DNA from: Bacteroidales bacterium UBA3810
GTDB lineage: Bacteria; Bacteroidota; Bacteroidia; Bacteroidales; Paludibacteraceae
NCBI GenBank assembly: GCA_002368645.1
Contig: DFEE01000021.1
Span: 122,338-180,394 of the forward strand
DNA length: 58,057 nucleotides
Direction: 5' to 3'
Shown here: positions 1 through 8,777 of the stretch, piece after piece
How the letters are laid out: each line of letters begins with the position of its first letter
Numbering within the stretch: position 1 is the first letter of the stretch
Program-made: the position numbers and the translations under genes
Notes under the pieces: model-generated
What the model was told of the DNA's origin: nothing
Seen by the model: only the letters and a program-made list of their open reading frames with translations
Database searches by the model: none

Positions 1-668
1 ACAGCGCAGATAGCGCCCCAGAGTTGCTCAATAGGATTGGTCGGGAAATCCGAACCGGTTTGCTCCTTGATAGCGGTCTTGAAACGAGCTACAAGCAATT
101 TAAGTTCATCCACATTGAGGTCCTTATCAAGTTCAATATGGCGAATCTCTTTTACTTCTTCAATGATTTTCTCGAAGGGGTCAATATCTGTCTTATTGAC
201 GGGCTTCATACCGAGTACAACGTCACCGTACATTTGTACGAAACGGCGGTAGGAGTCATATACGAAATGAGGATTGTTGGTTTTCTTTACCATACCTTCA
301 GCTACTTCGTCATTAAGACCGAGGTTGAGGATAGTGTCCATCATACCGGGCATCGAAGCGCGTGCACCGGAACGAACAGAAACCAAGAGGGGGTTCTTGG
401 GATCACCGAACTTAGAGCCCATGAGATCCTCAATGTGTTTAACACCTGCCATGACTTCTTTTTCAAGAAGTTCCATGATTTTCTCTTGACCAACCTGATA
501 GTATTCATTACATACATCGGTAGTAATGGTGAAACCGGGAGGCACGGGTACGCCAGCCAAGTTCATTTCCGCACAGTTAGCGCCCTTACCGCCTAACTGC
601 TCACGCATTTGCGCGTTACCTTCGGCTTTACCGTTACCGAAAGTGTAAACTCTTTTCTTGTTGTCCAT
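1..668 (-). CDS. ppdK: Pyruvate, phosphate dikinase, N-terminal part (cut by window start)
   Basis: Interconverts pyruvate + ATP + Pi and phosphoenolpyruvate + AMP + PPi in the cytoplasm. About 222 N-terminal residues are visible, starting MDNKKRVYTFGNGKAEGN at 668; the rest lies left of the window. The stretch GGKGANCAEM followed by PVPPGFTITT and the signature SVRSGARASMPGMMDTILN is the conserved nucleotide-binding N-terminal domain of PPDK. It has its own promoter (734-765) just beyond the dapL stop codon, so it is probably monocistronic or the first gene of its unit. The family assignment is firm; only truncation by the window limits it. Confidence 0.95.
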   Translation of the reverse strand, partial: MDNKKRVYTFGNGKAEGNAQMREQLGGKGANCAEMNLAGVPVPPGFTITTDVCNEYYQVGQEKIMELLEKEVMAGVKHIEDLMGSKFGDPKNPLLVSVRSGARASMPGMMDTILNLGLNDEVAEGMVKKTNNPHFVYDSYRRFVQMYGDVVLGMKPVNKTDIDPFEKIIEEVKEIRHIELDKDLNVDELKLLVARFKTAIKEQTGSDFPTNPIEQLWGAICA

Positions 669-733
669 GTGAATATAAATTAAATTAATTATTGATGACG
701 TAAGGTTAATGGTTAACACTCAGTAACCGCTTG

Positions 734-765
734 CAAAATTACTAAAAATAATTGATTCTTGCAAA
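734..765 (-). promoter_or_regulatory. Promoter of ppdK
   Basis: On the minus strand TTTG (762-765) is followed by exactly 20 nt and then TAATTTTG (734-741), the Bacteroidota -33/-7 arrangement. The predicted start of transcription leaves a leader of about 60 nt before the ppdK ATG at 668. Confidence 0.75.
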
Positions 766-769
766 TCTT

Positions 770-1972
770 TTATGCTTTTTGCAGCAATTTTATACGTTCT
801 ACGGCTTTTAGTATAGTATTTGGGTCTCCAAAAGCAGAGAAGCGTACAAATCCTTCTCCTTTTTGTCCAAATCCGACACCGGGAGTGCACACGACCTGTG
901 CTTCATTAAGCAAGTAGTCAAAGAACTCCCATGAGCCCATATTATCGGGTGTTCGCATCCAGATATAGGGGCTATTGATACCACCATAAACTTCATAACC
1001 CAGAGTTTTTAAGCCGTTCATGATGACCTCCGCATTGGCATGATATACCGCTATCTGTGCGCGGGTTTGGGTATATCCTTCCGGAGTAAGGACTGCTTCG
1101 GCCCCGCGTTCAGCGATATAGGAGGTGCCGTTGTATTTAGTGCACACACGCCGGAGCCAAATAGGATTGAGCGGTACAAGCGTGCCGTCCGACGCTTGGG
1201 CTTTTACTTCATTCGGTACAACGGTATAACCGCAACGCACGCCCGTAAATCCGGCTGTTTTAGAAAAGGAACGAATCTCGATAGCACATTCCTTGGCACC
1301 GTCAATCTCGTAAATGGAGTGGGGGACGTCCTCATCTTGGATAAACGCTTCGTAAGCGCCATCAAAGATAATGAGGCTATGGTTGTTCCGTGCATAATCG
1401 ACAAATCGAGTAAGTTGCGTTCTCGTCATGGCAGTGCCCGTCGGGTTATTGGGAGAGCATAGATAGATGATAGCCGGTACTTCCTCCGGTAGCTCAGGAC
1501 AGAAGTCATTTTCCGGCGTGCAAGGAAGCATGATAATGCTGCGTCCTGCCATCATTTGTGTGTCAACATAGGCAGGATAAACAGGGTCGGTTATAGCGAC
1601 CAAGTTATCATGCCCTAATATCTCCGGCAGGTTGCCTAAATCCGATCCGGCGCCGTCGGAAATAAATATCTCCTCGGCAGTAAAGTGAATACCTTTAGGC
1701 TGATAGTCGAATGCAATGACTGCTTGCCTAAGCCATTCGGGACCGTTCTCTAAACCGTAGCCATGGAAACGCTCTGTGGTCGCTAAATCGTCCACCGCTT
1801 TATGCAGCGCCTCAATCACAACAGGAGCTAAGGGACCTCTTACATCCCCGACACCTAATTTAATGACCTCCGCCTCGGGGTGTGTTCGTTGGTAGGCTCG
1901 GGTGCGGTTGACAATTTCGGTGAAAAGATAACTCTCTTTGAGTTTCAAAAAATTATCGTTAACTTTTATCAT
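770..1972 (-). CDS. dapL: LL-diaminopimelate aminotransferase
   Basis: Converts tetrahydrodipicolinate directly to LL-diaminopimelate using glutamate, a one-step shortcut in the lysine and meso-DAP (peptidoglycan) pathway. The 400-residue protein is full length for the family. The fold-type I aminotransferase signature is visible: SPNNPTGTA near residue 173 and the PLP lysine in SFSKTAGFTG (K238). It begins 4 nt inside the dapF stop region (ATGA-type overlap), and dapF supplies the next enzyme of the pathway, so the pair is translationally coupled. DapL rather than the succinylase or acetylase route is common in Bacteroidales. Confidence 0.95.
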   Translation of the reverse strand: MIKVNDNFLKLKESYLFTEIVNRTRAYQRTHPEAEVIKLGVGDVRGPLAPVVIEALHKAVDDLATTERFHGYGLENGPEWLRQAVIAFDYQPKGIHFTAEEIFISDGAGSDLGNLPEILGHDNLVAITDPVYPAYVDTQMMAGRSIIMLPCTPENDFCPELPEEVPAIIYLCSPNNPTGTAMTRTQLTRFVDYARNNHSLIIFDGAYEAFIQDEDVPHSIYEIDGAKECAIEIRSFSKTAGFTGVRCGYTVVPNEVKAQASDGTLVPLNPIWLRRVCTKYNGTSYIAERGAEAVLTPEGYTQTRAQIAVYHANAEVIMNGLKTLGYEVYGGINSPYIWMRTPDNMGSWEFFDYLLNEAQVVCTPGVGFGQKGEGFVRFSAFGDPNTILKAVERIKLLQKA

Positions 1973-2709
1973 AATTCTATTTCTCCATAAAATACAATTT
2001 CAGCAGGCCCAATCATCCATTGTTTATCAATAGTCAAGTCTCCGCCCAGTAGATGAATTGTGACAGGCCACTCTGATAATCCCGCCTCGACTGCGGCATG
2101 TGCTGTGGCAGTAGCTCCTGTTCCGCATGCCATTGTTTCGCCGCTGCCGCGTTCCCATACGCGCATGGTTATTTCGTGCGAAGAGTGAATGTGAACAAAC
2201 TCAACATTTGTTCGCTCCGGAAAATATGGGTCGTTTTCTACTTTAGGTCCCTCTATGTGAACTAAATCATCATCGGCATCATGGTCCATAAATCGTATCG
2301 CGTGCGGGTTTCCGACAGAGACTAAGTGATACTCTCCCCATCGCCCTAAAGAGCGTACTTCGCCCATATCCACAGCAATGCCTGCGTCAACAAAGCGTAT
2401 CTCTTTAATACCGGATATGGTCTCCAAGGACATGTCATGCCCGATGTATCGGGCGACACAACGAGAAGCGTTGCCACACATTTGTGCTTCGGAACCGTCT
2501 GCATTAAAGATGCGCATAGCAGCATCAGCGATACGGCTTGGGAGAATCAGCACAATGCCGTCTCCGCCTATGCCGGTGTGTCTGTCGGAGAGACGACGGG
2601 ATAGGCTTCCCCAATCTATACCTTCAAGCATAGCGGGAGCGACATCCCTGAAATCAAAGAATATGTAATCATTGCCCAATCCGTGGGCTTTAAAGAAAGG
2701 ATATATCAT
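1969..2709 (-). CDS. dapF: Diaminopimelate epimerase
   Basis: Epimerises LL- to meso-diaminopimelate, the direct precursor of lysine and of the peptidoglycan cross-link. 246 residues, slightly compact for the family (usually about 260-280). The two catalytic cysteines are visible: C78 in MCGNASRC and C195 in MACGTGATATAH. N-terminal KAHGLGNDYIFFD is also typical. It overlaps rmuC upstream and dapL downstream by 4 bp each, so it sits inside a tight operon. Confidence 0.95.
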   Translation of the reverse strand: MIYPFFKAHGLGNDYIFFDFRDVAPAMLEGIDWGSLSRRLSDRHTGIGGDGIVLILPSRIADAAMRIFNADGSEAQMCGNASRCVARYIGHDMSLETISGIKEIRFVDAGIAVDMGEVRSLGRWGEYHLVSVGNPHAIRFMDHDADDDLVHIEGPKVENDPYFPERTNVEFVHIHSSHEITMRVWERGSGETMACGTGATATAHAAVEAGLSEWPVTIHLLGGDLTIDKQWMIGPAEIVFYGEIEL

Positions 2710-3953
2710 AGGTTTTCTTGGGTTACAGCTTCAACAGCAGCGGGTATCGCTTTAGAGGGCGTAGCACCTAATTTCTGGAGTTTTTCTATTCGTCCGGATA
2801 GGTTGCCCCGTCCTTCCTTCAATTGCCCGAGAGCGGTCTCGTATGTAGCGCGAGCGGTATTGAGTTGATTACCAAGTTTGACATATTCCTCGGCAAAGGT
2901 CGCATATTTCTCGTAGATACCTGTGGCGGCATCTAAAATAGCGCGGTTTGTCTTTTCCTGACGCGTGTTCTGCCAAGTACGGCGAATGAGGAAGAGTACC
3001 ATCATTAAGTTGGTAGGGTTGACGATAATGACATTCTTCTTGAAGGCATTAGAACCTAAATCCCGATTATAGTTCATGGCTTCGATATACGCACCTTCAT
3101 TGGGGACAAACATAAGGCTGACCGGAACTGTTTCGCTTACGAGAGTTGGGTATTTTTTGTCAGCCAACTCCTCAACATGTTTCCAGATGGAGTCGTAATT
3201 TTCTTTGAGCGCCAATTGACGGGCTTTCTCATCCTCTGCGCCGCAGTAGTTAGTATAGGCGGTTAAGGAGACTTTGGAGTCTATAATAACAGACGTTCCG
3301 TCAGCTATTTTGACCAAGACATCCGGTCTGAAATTATGCCCTTCGTCATCTCGCACATTGGCTTGAACGAAGAATTCTTCCCCTTCCCGAAGGCCGCTGT
3401 CGCGCAGGATATTAGCGAGTACCATCTCCCCCCAGTCTCCTTGTACTTTTCCTTTGTTTTTAAGGGCGTCTGCGAGGGCTTGAGTGGTTTTATCGCGCTC
3501 TTTGTCATGCGCATACATCAACTCAATAGTGGTTTTGAGTTCTGCGGTGGATTTATCGTGTTCGGACTTGTTGGTCAAAACGAGTTTGCGAAACTCATCC
3601 AACTCTTTTTGAAGCGGTCCGACCACATGTTCCATTTGTTCCCGGTTAGCTTCCTTGAGGGCGCGCATCTGCGCTTCATGTTCTTCTTTGAGTTGCGTCA
3701 AGCGTTCATTAGTTTCCTTAGCGGCAGTCGCTTTAAGTGTTTCCTGGCTTAGCCGAAGTTGCTGCTCAAACTGCTCTTTTTGAGAAGACAAAAGGTCTTG
3801 GGCGTTTTGAAGTTTGGCGGCAGCTATTTCTGCCTGTTTTTCCAACTCCGCCTCATTGAGACGACGCTGACTACGGAGCATATAAAATGCGACTAATGCA
3901 GCCGCTCCGGAGCCGATAGCAACACCTATTAATAAATATACCAAGTTCATCAT
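2706..3953 (-). CDS. rmuC: RmuC family DNA recombination protein
   Basis: RmuC proteins limit inversions and rearrangements at short inverted repeats; the conserved domain is nuclease-like but the biochemistry is not settled. 415 residues: an N-terminal membrane anchor (about residues 4-26), a long coiled coil rich in Glu, Gln and Lys (about 30-150), then the RmuC domain with KGKVQGDWGEMVLANIL, FRPDVLVKIADG and VIIDSKVSLTAY. These last motifs resemble a PD-(D/E)XK core (inference). Located between the patatin gene and dapF with a 4-bp overlap, so transcribed with them. Confidence 0.92.
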   Translation of the reverse strand: MMNLVYLLIGVAIGSGAAALVAFYMLRSQRRLNEAELEKQAEIAAAKLQNAQDLLSSQKEQFEQQLRLSQETLKATAAKETNERLTQLKEEHEAQMRALKEANREQMEHVVGPLQKELDEFRKLVLTNKSEHDKSTAELKTTIELMYAHDKERDKTTQALADALKNKGKVQGDWGEMVLANILRDSGLREGEEFFVQANVRDDEGHNFRPDVLVKIADGTSVIIDSKVSLTAYTNYCGAEDEKARQLALKENYDSIWKHVEELADKKYPTLVSETVPVSLMFVPNEGAYIEAMNYNRDLGSNAFKKNVIIVNPTNLMMVLFLIRRTWQNTRQEKTNRAILDAATGIYEKYATFAEEYVKLGNQLNTARATYETALGQLKEGRGNLSGRIEKLQKLGATPSKAIPAAVEAVTQENL

Positions 3954-3956
3954 AAT

Positions 3957-4730
3957 CTATACGTGTTTTGATGCGTTAGCCAATGCTGTTTTAGCCAGTC
4001 TATAACCCTCTGCGATAATCTCGTCCGCACGGTCGAAATCGAATGACTCAAAGGCATAGTGCCTCATGGTCACCAATATATCCGGCGGGTAAAGGCCAAG
4101 CGATAGTCTCGTTGTGTTTTCTATCTCAACATCTGCCATTCTGTCCGCTATTTTGAGCAGGTTTATATCCGTAGAATCCAATCTGTCATGTCCGCTTATA
4201 TCCACCGCCACCAATAAATCTCCTTTGTGTCGTTTCACGCGGTTGAGGGGGAGTGGATTCACTATTCCGCCATCTACTAAAAGCATGCCATCCCGTTCAA
4301 CCGGCTCAAAGACCAACGGTATTGACATGCTGGCGCGGATAGCATCATAAAGCGAACCTTCGGTAAAAACGACTTCATTACCGCTCACTAAGTCCGTTGC
4401 GCTGAGCGAAACGGGTATGGGCAGTTCTTCTATTCGGCAGTCCGGCACAATTTCCTTGAGCGCGTCAATGACTTTATAGCCTTTGATGAGCGATTGGTTG
4501 GTGAGTTTGAAGTCCGTGAGACGCAACATCTCGCGGATATTGATGCTCTTGAACCACTGTTCGGCTTCATCTATACGCCCAGCGGCATACATGCCGGTAA
4601 TGATAGCACCCATAGAGCATCCGGCAATGGAGCTGATTCGATAGCCATGCTCTTCTATCGCACGGATAGCACCTATATGAGCCAATCCTCGCGCTCCGCC
4701 TGAGCCCAAAACCAATGCTACCTCTTCCAT
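3957..4730 (-). CDS. Patatin-like phospholipase (RssA type)
   Basis: Probable cytoplasmic lipid acyl hydrolase. 257 residues. It has the oxyanion motif GSGGARGLAHIG (from residue 9), the nucleophile elbow GCSMG (S39) and the catalytic aspartate in VDGGIVNPLP (D153), so the Ser-Asp dyad is intact. No signal peptide or barrel domain is present, unlike the larger PlpD-type proteins. It starts 13 bp inside the DUF2147 gene and ends 3 bp before rmuC, so it is the second gene of this operon. Substrate cannot be read from the sequence. Confidence 0.9.
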   Translation of the reverse strand: MEEVALVLGSGGARGLAHIGAIRAIEEHGYRISSIAGCSMGAIITGMYAAGRIDEAEQWFKSINIREMLRLTDFKLTNQSLIKGYKVIDALKEIVPDCRIEELPIPVSLSATDLVSGNEVVFTEGSLYDAIRASMSIPLVFEPVERDGMLLVDGGIVNPLPLNRVKRHKGDLLVAVDISGHDRLDSTDINLLKIADRMADVEIENTTRLSLGLYPPDILVTMRHYAFESFDFDRADEIIAEGYRLAKTALANASKHV

Positions 4731-5140
4731 GTCTGACTTCTACCTAAAATTCCTGCTCGGTCAATAGAACCTCTTAGTACAAGGTCATTACCTTTCCTAT
4801 AAATCTTGCCGTGATAGAACTTGCCGCTTTCAGGGTCAAGTACCTTGCCACCGACTAATTGCCCGTTTTCTTCATGGAAACCTCGGATAATAACCAATCC
4901 CTCTACCTTAGCGTTTTTGAGTTCTCCTGTACAGGCAATGCAAACTGCGTCAGCGTACATCAGCATGTGGCTGATTGTTCCATAGTAGAGACCATCTTCT
5001 GCCTGATATAAGGTTACGATGGCTCGTGCTTCACCGGTCTTGTCATCTATGGTTTTCCAGTCGCCCAGCATCTTATCAGCTTGGGCATAAGTCATACTCG
5101 CCACAAGGCAGAGTAGGGCTGCGAAAGCTAAATTTTTCAT
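4718..5140 (-). CDS. DUF2147 family secreted protein
   Basis: Small exported protein of unknown function, 140 residues with a signal peptide ending near MTYAQA (about residue 21). The mature part shows the DUF2147 features: an opening GDWKTIDDKTGEARAIV, a pair of cysteines in VCIACTGELKNAKVEG and the closing GRSQTWKR. Members are probably periplasmic beta-sandwich proteins. It is the first gene of the operon leading through patatin, rmuC and dapF to dapL, driven by the promoter at 5159-5190. Confidence 0.88.
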   Translation of the reverse strand: MKNLAFAALLCLVASMTYAQADKMLGDWKTIDDKTGEARAIVTLYQAEDGLYYGTISHMLMYADAVCIACTGELKNAKVEGLVIIRGFHEENGQLVGGKVLDPESGKFYHGKIYRKGNDLVLRGSIDRAGILGRSQTWKR

Positions 5141-5158
5141 GTTCTTGTATTATGGCTA

Positions 5159-5190
5159 CAAAGTTACAAATATTTATCGGAATAAGCAAA
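5159..5190 (-). promoter_or_regulatory. Promoter of the DUF2147-patatin-rmuC-dapF-dapL operon
   Basis: Minus-strand TTTG (5187-5190), 20 nt spacer, TAACTTTG (5159-5166). The leader to the ATG at 5140 is short, roughly 15 nt. Confidence 0.75.
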
Positions 5191-5259
5191 TAAAAGTGCA
5201 AAATTTGCCGAAAATTGTATTCTCATCCCATCAGCACATGTCCTGTTAGGCATCCGCAA

Positions 5260-5347
5260 ATACTATGCTATTCATAGGCTAAACATGGCTGTCGTTATCG
5301 TCTCGTTGTCGTGTCGTTTTCGACTCGTTATCGTGTTTGATAGCAGC
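5260..5347. repeat. Degenerate tandem array with 11-bp period
   Basis: Four clear units occupy 5293-5336: CGTTATCGTCT, CGTTGTCGTGT, CGTTTTCGACT, CGTTATCGTGT. Weaker units continue in the same 11-bp phase upstream (ATACTATGCTA, TTCATAGGCTA, AACATGGCTGT). The array fills the spacer between the promoter of the DUF2147 operon and the yidC terminator region. It encodes no open frame of note. Confidence 0.7.
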
Positions 5348-5348
5348 G

Positions 5349-5382
5349 AGCCCCGATCCGCTAAGTATGGCGGACCGGGGCT
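5349..5382 (-). terminator. Hairpin downstream of yidC
   Basis: AGCCCCGATCCGC and GCGGACCGGGGCT pair as a 13-bp stem with one mismatch and an 8-nt loop, 15 bp after the yidC stop codon. No clear U-tract follows, so it may be a 3'-end protecting or weak terminator structure rather than a classical intrinsic terminator. Confidence 0.55.
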
Positions 5383-5396
5383 ATAGTCAGGGGAGT

Positions 5397-7238
5397 TTAG
5401 CGATATTTTTTCTGTTGCGCTTTAGCCTGTTCACGCGCTTGTAGTTGCGCTTCGCGTTGCATTTTCTCAAGGCGCTCCATGAAACCGCTTTTCTTGGGTT
5501 TGTCCTTGTTCTTCTTGGCGTTGCGTTCCATTTCTTGGAGGACGCGCTCATCATTGAGTGTTAAACGGAAGAGCATAGTCTGGAACACAGACAGCAGGAG
5601 AGAGCACAAGTAATAGAAACTCAGTCCGGCAGCGTAGTCATTGAAGATGAAGAGGAACATCAACGGCATTAAGTACATCATCCAACGCATCATTTTAGCT
5701 GCGGGGTCGTTGCCGGTGTTCTGTTGCTGCATGGTTATGAAGGTGTACGCAAAGTTAGCAACCGTCATCAATAAGCAGAAGAGACTCAGGTGATTTCCAA
5801 ACAGCGGTACATTTGTCCCCCATGTGAGAATAGCGTCATAGGTAGAAAGGTCTTCCGCCCACCAAAGACTTTGTCCACGCAATTCGATAGCAGTAGGGAA
5901 GAACCAGAAAGCCGCCATCAAGATAGGGAACTGGAAGATCATAGGCAGGCATCCGCTCATGGGACTAACGCCGGCTCGCTGATAAAGCGCCATTGTTGCG
6001 CGTTGGCGCTCCTCCATTTTATCAGCAGGGTATTTCTCATTAATAGCATCTAATTGGGGCTTCAGCACACGCATCTTGGCAGATGAACGGTAACTCTGGA
6101 ACGTGAAGGGTAGGATAACCAAGCGAATCACAAGAGTCATAAGGAAGATTACCCAACCCACATGCATTCCCCAACCGGAGAATAGGTCGAACATGGGGAT
6201 AAGCAAAATCTTATTAATCCACGCTACAATCTTCCAACCGAGTGGTACTAAGTCTTGAAGATGCAGTTTGTCTGCCGCTTCGCGGTCCTTGTCATATGCT
6301 TTCAGTAATCGGAAGTTATTGGGACCAAAATAGTATGTGAAACCGGTTGTCTTTTTGCCGGTAATATCAAAAGCCACCGATGTTTCGGTTGTATATTCTT
6401 TGATATAGCCGGAGCGCTCTTTTTGCGGCGTAGAGGTGAAGGCTGAACTGCCAAAATCCTCATCGGCAATCATCACGGTGGAGAAGAATTGGTCTTTATA
6501 ACCAATCCACTTGATACGTGCAGACTCTTTCTTAGTAGCGGCTTTCGACTCACTAAGTGTCTCCATATCGCCTCCGTCCAGCATATATTGTAACTGGGCA
6601 TAACGCTCCTCAAATTTACGGCCGCGCTCTTGTTGTGCGATAAGTTGACGCCACTGCATCTCTAAGCTATTGACATTCTGCGCCAAAGCGAGATGTGCAT
6701 TATGCGGTACAATTTCAAAGCGCACCATATAGTCATTGGCTTTCAACTTATAAACGAAATCCAGCCATGCCTCTTCATTATCTGTATGCATGCGCATAAT
6801 GACGGTGCTATCCGTTGTTTCCACCGGTTCGAAATAAAGGTTACGGGTGCTGATAATGTGCTGGTCGATGGTAATGAGGGTAAACGCCAATTGTGATTCA
6901 TCACCATCAAAAAGGCAGAGGTCATTGACAGTGTCGCCGTATGCCTTAAATTCCTTGAGGTCTACGCGGGAGATACGACCACCTTTGGGGCTGATAGCCA
7001 GGCGCAGTTTTTCGTTTTCCAAGATAACCGGAGGAACGGTGTCCACATCCTGTGGCAATAACGCAGTGATAGAGTCGCTAAGTCGCTGTGCCTCAATCTG
7101 CTGTTGATGCACAAATGCGATACTGTCGTTGTATCGCTGACGAGCGGCTAACTCTTCTTTTGACGGGCGGTTAATAAGTGAAAAGCCGACAATGATAGCG
7201 GCAATAAGTAAAAATCCAATCCAAGTTCTTCTATCCAT
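5397..7238 (-). CDS. yidC: Membrane protein insertase YidC
   Basis: Inserts and folds inner-membrane proteins, alone or with SecYEG. 613 residues, the usual size for Bacteroidetes YidC1-type proteins. An N-terminal membrane anchor (MDRRTWIGFLLIAAIIVGFS) is followed by a large periplasmic beta-domain (about residues 50-340) and the conserved five-helix Oxa1 core at the C-terminus, including QRAGVSPMSGCLPMIFQFPI and NDYAAGLSFYYLCSLLLS. The tail after about 570 is lysine-rich, which suits ribosome binding. It is the last gene of the kdsB-deoD-OMP-yidC unit; the hairpin at 5349-5382 follows. Confidence 0.96.
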   Translation of the reverse strand: MDRRTWIGFLLIAAIIVGFSLINRPSKEELAARQRYNDSIAFVHQQQIEAQRLSDSITALLPQDVDTVPPVILENEKLRLAISPKGGRISRVDLKEFKAYGDTVNDLCLFDGDESQLAFTLITIDQHIISTRNLYFEPVETTDSTVIMRMHTDNEEAWLDFVYKLKANDYMVRFEIVPHNAHLALAQNVNSLEMQWRQLIAQQERGRKFEERYAQLQYMLDGGDMETLSESKAATKKESARIKWIGYKDQFFSTVMIADEDFGSSAFTSTPQKERSGYIKEYTTETSVAFDITGKKTTGFTYYFGPNNFRLLKAYDKDREAADKLHLQDLVPLGWKIVAWINKILLIPMFDLFSGWGMHVGWVIFLMTLVIRLVILPFTFQSYRSSAKMRVLKPQLDAINEKYPADKMEERQRATMALYQRAGVSPMSGCLPMIFQFPILMAAFWFFPTAIELRGQSLWWAEDLSTYDAILTWGTNVPLFGNHLSLFCLLMTVANFAYTFITMQQQNTGNDPAAKMMRWMMYLMPLMFLFIFNDYAAGLSFYYLCSLLLSVFQTMLFRLTLNDERVLQEMERNAKKNKDKPKKSGFMERLEKMQREAQLQAREQAKAQQKKYR

Positions 7239-7255
7239 ATATAGTTAATTCTAAA

Positions 7256-8056
7256 TTATCTTCGTGTGTGATTGAACATGACCCCTATATAAAGTCTCGG
7301 TCCGGAAGGGGTGATGAAATTGGACCATTTGAATGTTTCGCCGGCACTGATACCCTTAGTGCTGCCGAATGGGAGCATGTAGTCAATGCGCACAATAAAG
7401 TGCACACGGTCGCTATTGCTCGCCACCTCGAACCCGATATAAGGATCGAGTAAAAAGAATGACGATTTGGTGCTTGATGCGTTATAAACAGTACTATCGG
7501 AGGTCGAACTTGTCTCATCAACCCCGACATAAAGGCGTGACATACTACCACCTCCGATTGTCATACCAATCATGGGGCTAAATCTGCCAAAGGTTGTATA
7601 GAAGTCGATTAGGGCTCCTCCATATCCGCTACGCACATTACTGCCGCTTTTGCCAAGCGGCATGGTGCTCACGCCACCTTCTCCGCCTAAATGGATATGA
7701 TCCAAGAGATGAAGTCTCAACGCCCCCCCTAAACCAATCATTACACCATCAGTAGGCAGATTTTTCCAGAATTGACTGGTAAGGAGGGTGTTATTGGCGA
7801 ATAGCTCCGCAGGGTTTTTGCTGAACCCGTAACCGATATGCACCATCATACCACCGGAAAATCCTGTTAAGATTTTGCGGTGCGGTTTAAGGGCTGCGCC
7901 ACCGTTTGAGGAGCCGTTTTGTTGTTCCTGCCAGCGCAGATAATCCTGATACTGTTGGTAGGAATTATTTTGGTCATAAGGCTGGGAAGACTGAGCACGC
8001 AAAGCCGTACTCAGTCCTACCAAACCCAAAACTATAATCAATAATCGTAGTCTCAT
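7256..8056 (-). CDS. Secreted outer-membrane-type protein of unknown function
   Basis: 266 residues with a clear signal peptide (MRLRLLIIVLGLVGLSTALRAQ). A Gln/Asn/Ser-rich linker (about 23-55) leads to a region rich in Gly and alternating hydrophobic residues that ends with an aromatic-containing strand (RLYIGVMFNHTRR), as expected for a small outer-membrane beta-barrel. I do not recognise a specific family. It starts on the last base of the deoD stop codon and is followed 17 bp later by yidC, so it is co-transcribed with both. Confidence 0.7.
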   Translation of the reverse strand: MRLRLLIIVLGLVGLSTALRAQSSQPYDQNNSYQQYQDYLRWQEQQNGSSNGGAALKPHRKILTGFSGGMMVHIGYGFSKNPAELFANNTLLTSQFWKNLPTDGVMIGLGGALRLHLLDHIHLGGEGGVSTMPLGKSGSNVRSGYGGALIDFYTTFGRFSPMIGMTIGGGSMSRLYVGVDETSSTSDSTVYNASSTKSSFFLLDPYIGFEVASNSDRVHFIVRIDYMLPFGSTKGISAGETFKWSNFITPSGPRLYIGVMFNHTRR

Positions 8057-8769
8057 TAGATTAGCGAGAAAGCAACGTCCATCATTTTAGTGAATCCTGT
8101 TTGGCGTTCCTCGGAAGAGGTTACTTCACCGGTCAGGAGGTGGTCACTAATTGTGCAGATAACCAAGGCTTTTTTACCTGCACGTGCAGCATTAAGATAA
8201 AGCGCCGGCGCTTCCATCTCGACACAGAGTACACCCATCTTAACCCATTTGTCGGTATCGTTATACTCGGTGTAGAAGTTATCGGAACTATAGACATTAC
8301 CAACTTTATAGCGGTATCCAAACTTTTCGCATGCTTCGGCAGCGCCTCGTACAAGGCTGAAATCGGCGATAGGAGCGAAGCGTCCCGGCAATTTGAATTG
8401 GTCCTCATAGTTACTATTGGTGCAACTGCCCATGGCAATCACCAAATCTCCGATATGCAAATCTCTATTCATTGAACCTGCCGAGCCTACGCGGATAATT
8501 TGATCCACATCGTAGAAATTAAAGAGTTCGTAGGTGTAGATACCGATACTGGGAATACCCATTCCGTGCCCCATAACGGTTACTTCTTTTCCTTTATAGG
8601 TGCCGGTGTAACCGAACATATTACGAACTTCGTTGATTAATCTCGGATTCTCCAAGAAATGCTCTGCCATGAATTTAGCACGCAGCGGGTCGCCCGCCAT
8701 AATAACAGTCTTAGCGATGTCTCCATACTTCGCCCCAATGTGAGGGGTCGGAACTTGTTCTTTACTCAT
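8056..8769 (-). CDS. deoD: Purine-nucleoside phosphorylase, DeoD type
   Basis: Phosphorolysis of purine (deoxy)nucleosides to free base and (deoxy)ribose-1-phosphate for salvage. 237 residues, the normal length of the hexameric trimer-of-dimers class. Visible motifs: HIGAKYGDIAKTVIMAGDPLRAKF at the phosphate site (only key residues G20, D21, R24 matter here), VRVGSAGSMNRDLHIGDL and the nucleoside-binding VEMEAPALY. It lies 8 bp after kdsB in the same unit. Confidence 0.95.
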   Translation of the reverse strand: MSKEQVPTPHIGAKYGDIAKTVIMAGDPLRAKFMAEHFLENPRLINEVRNMFGYTGTYKGKEVTVMGHGMGIPSIGIYTYELFNFYDVDQIIRVGSAGSMNRDLHIGDLVIAMGSCTNSNYEDQFKLPGRFAPIADFSLVRGAAEACEKFGYRYKVGNVYSSDNFYTEYNDTDKWVKMGVLCVEMEAPALYLNAARAGKKALVICTISDHLLTGEVTSSEERQTGFTKMMDVAFSLI

Positions 8770-8777
8770 ACAGTTTA

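Noticed and set aside
24..596. A 190-codon open frame on the plus strand
   Set aside because: It lies opposite ppdK, whose frame has clear homology; the plus frame has no recognisable domain.
1040..1462. 140-codon plus-strand frame opposite dapL
   Set aside because: Antisense to dapL with no signature; dapL is clearly real.
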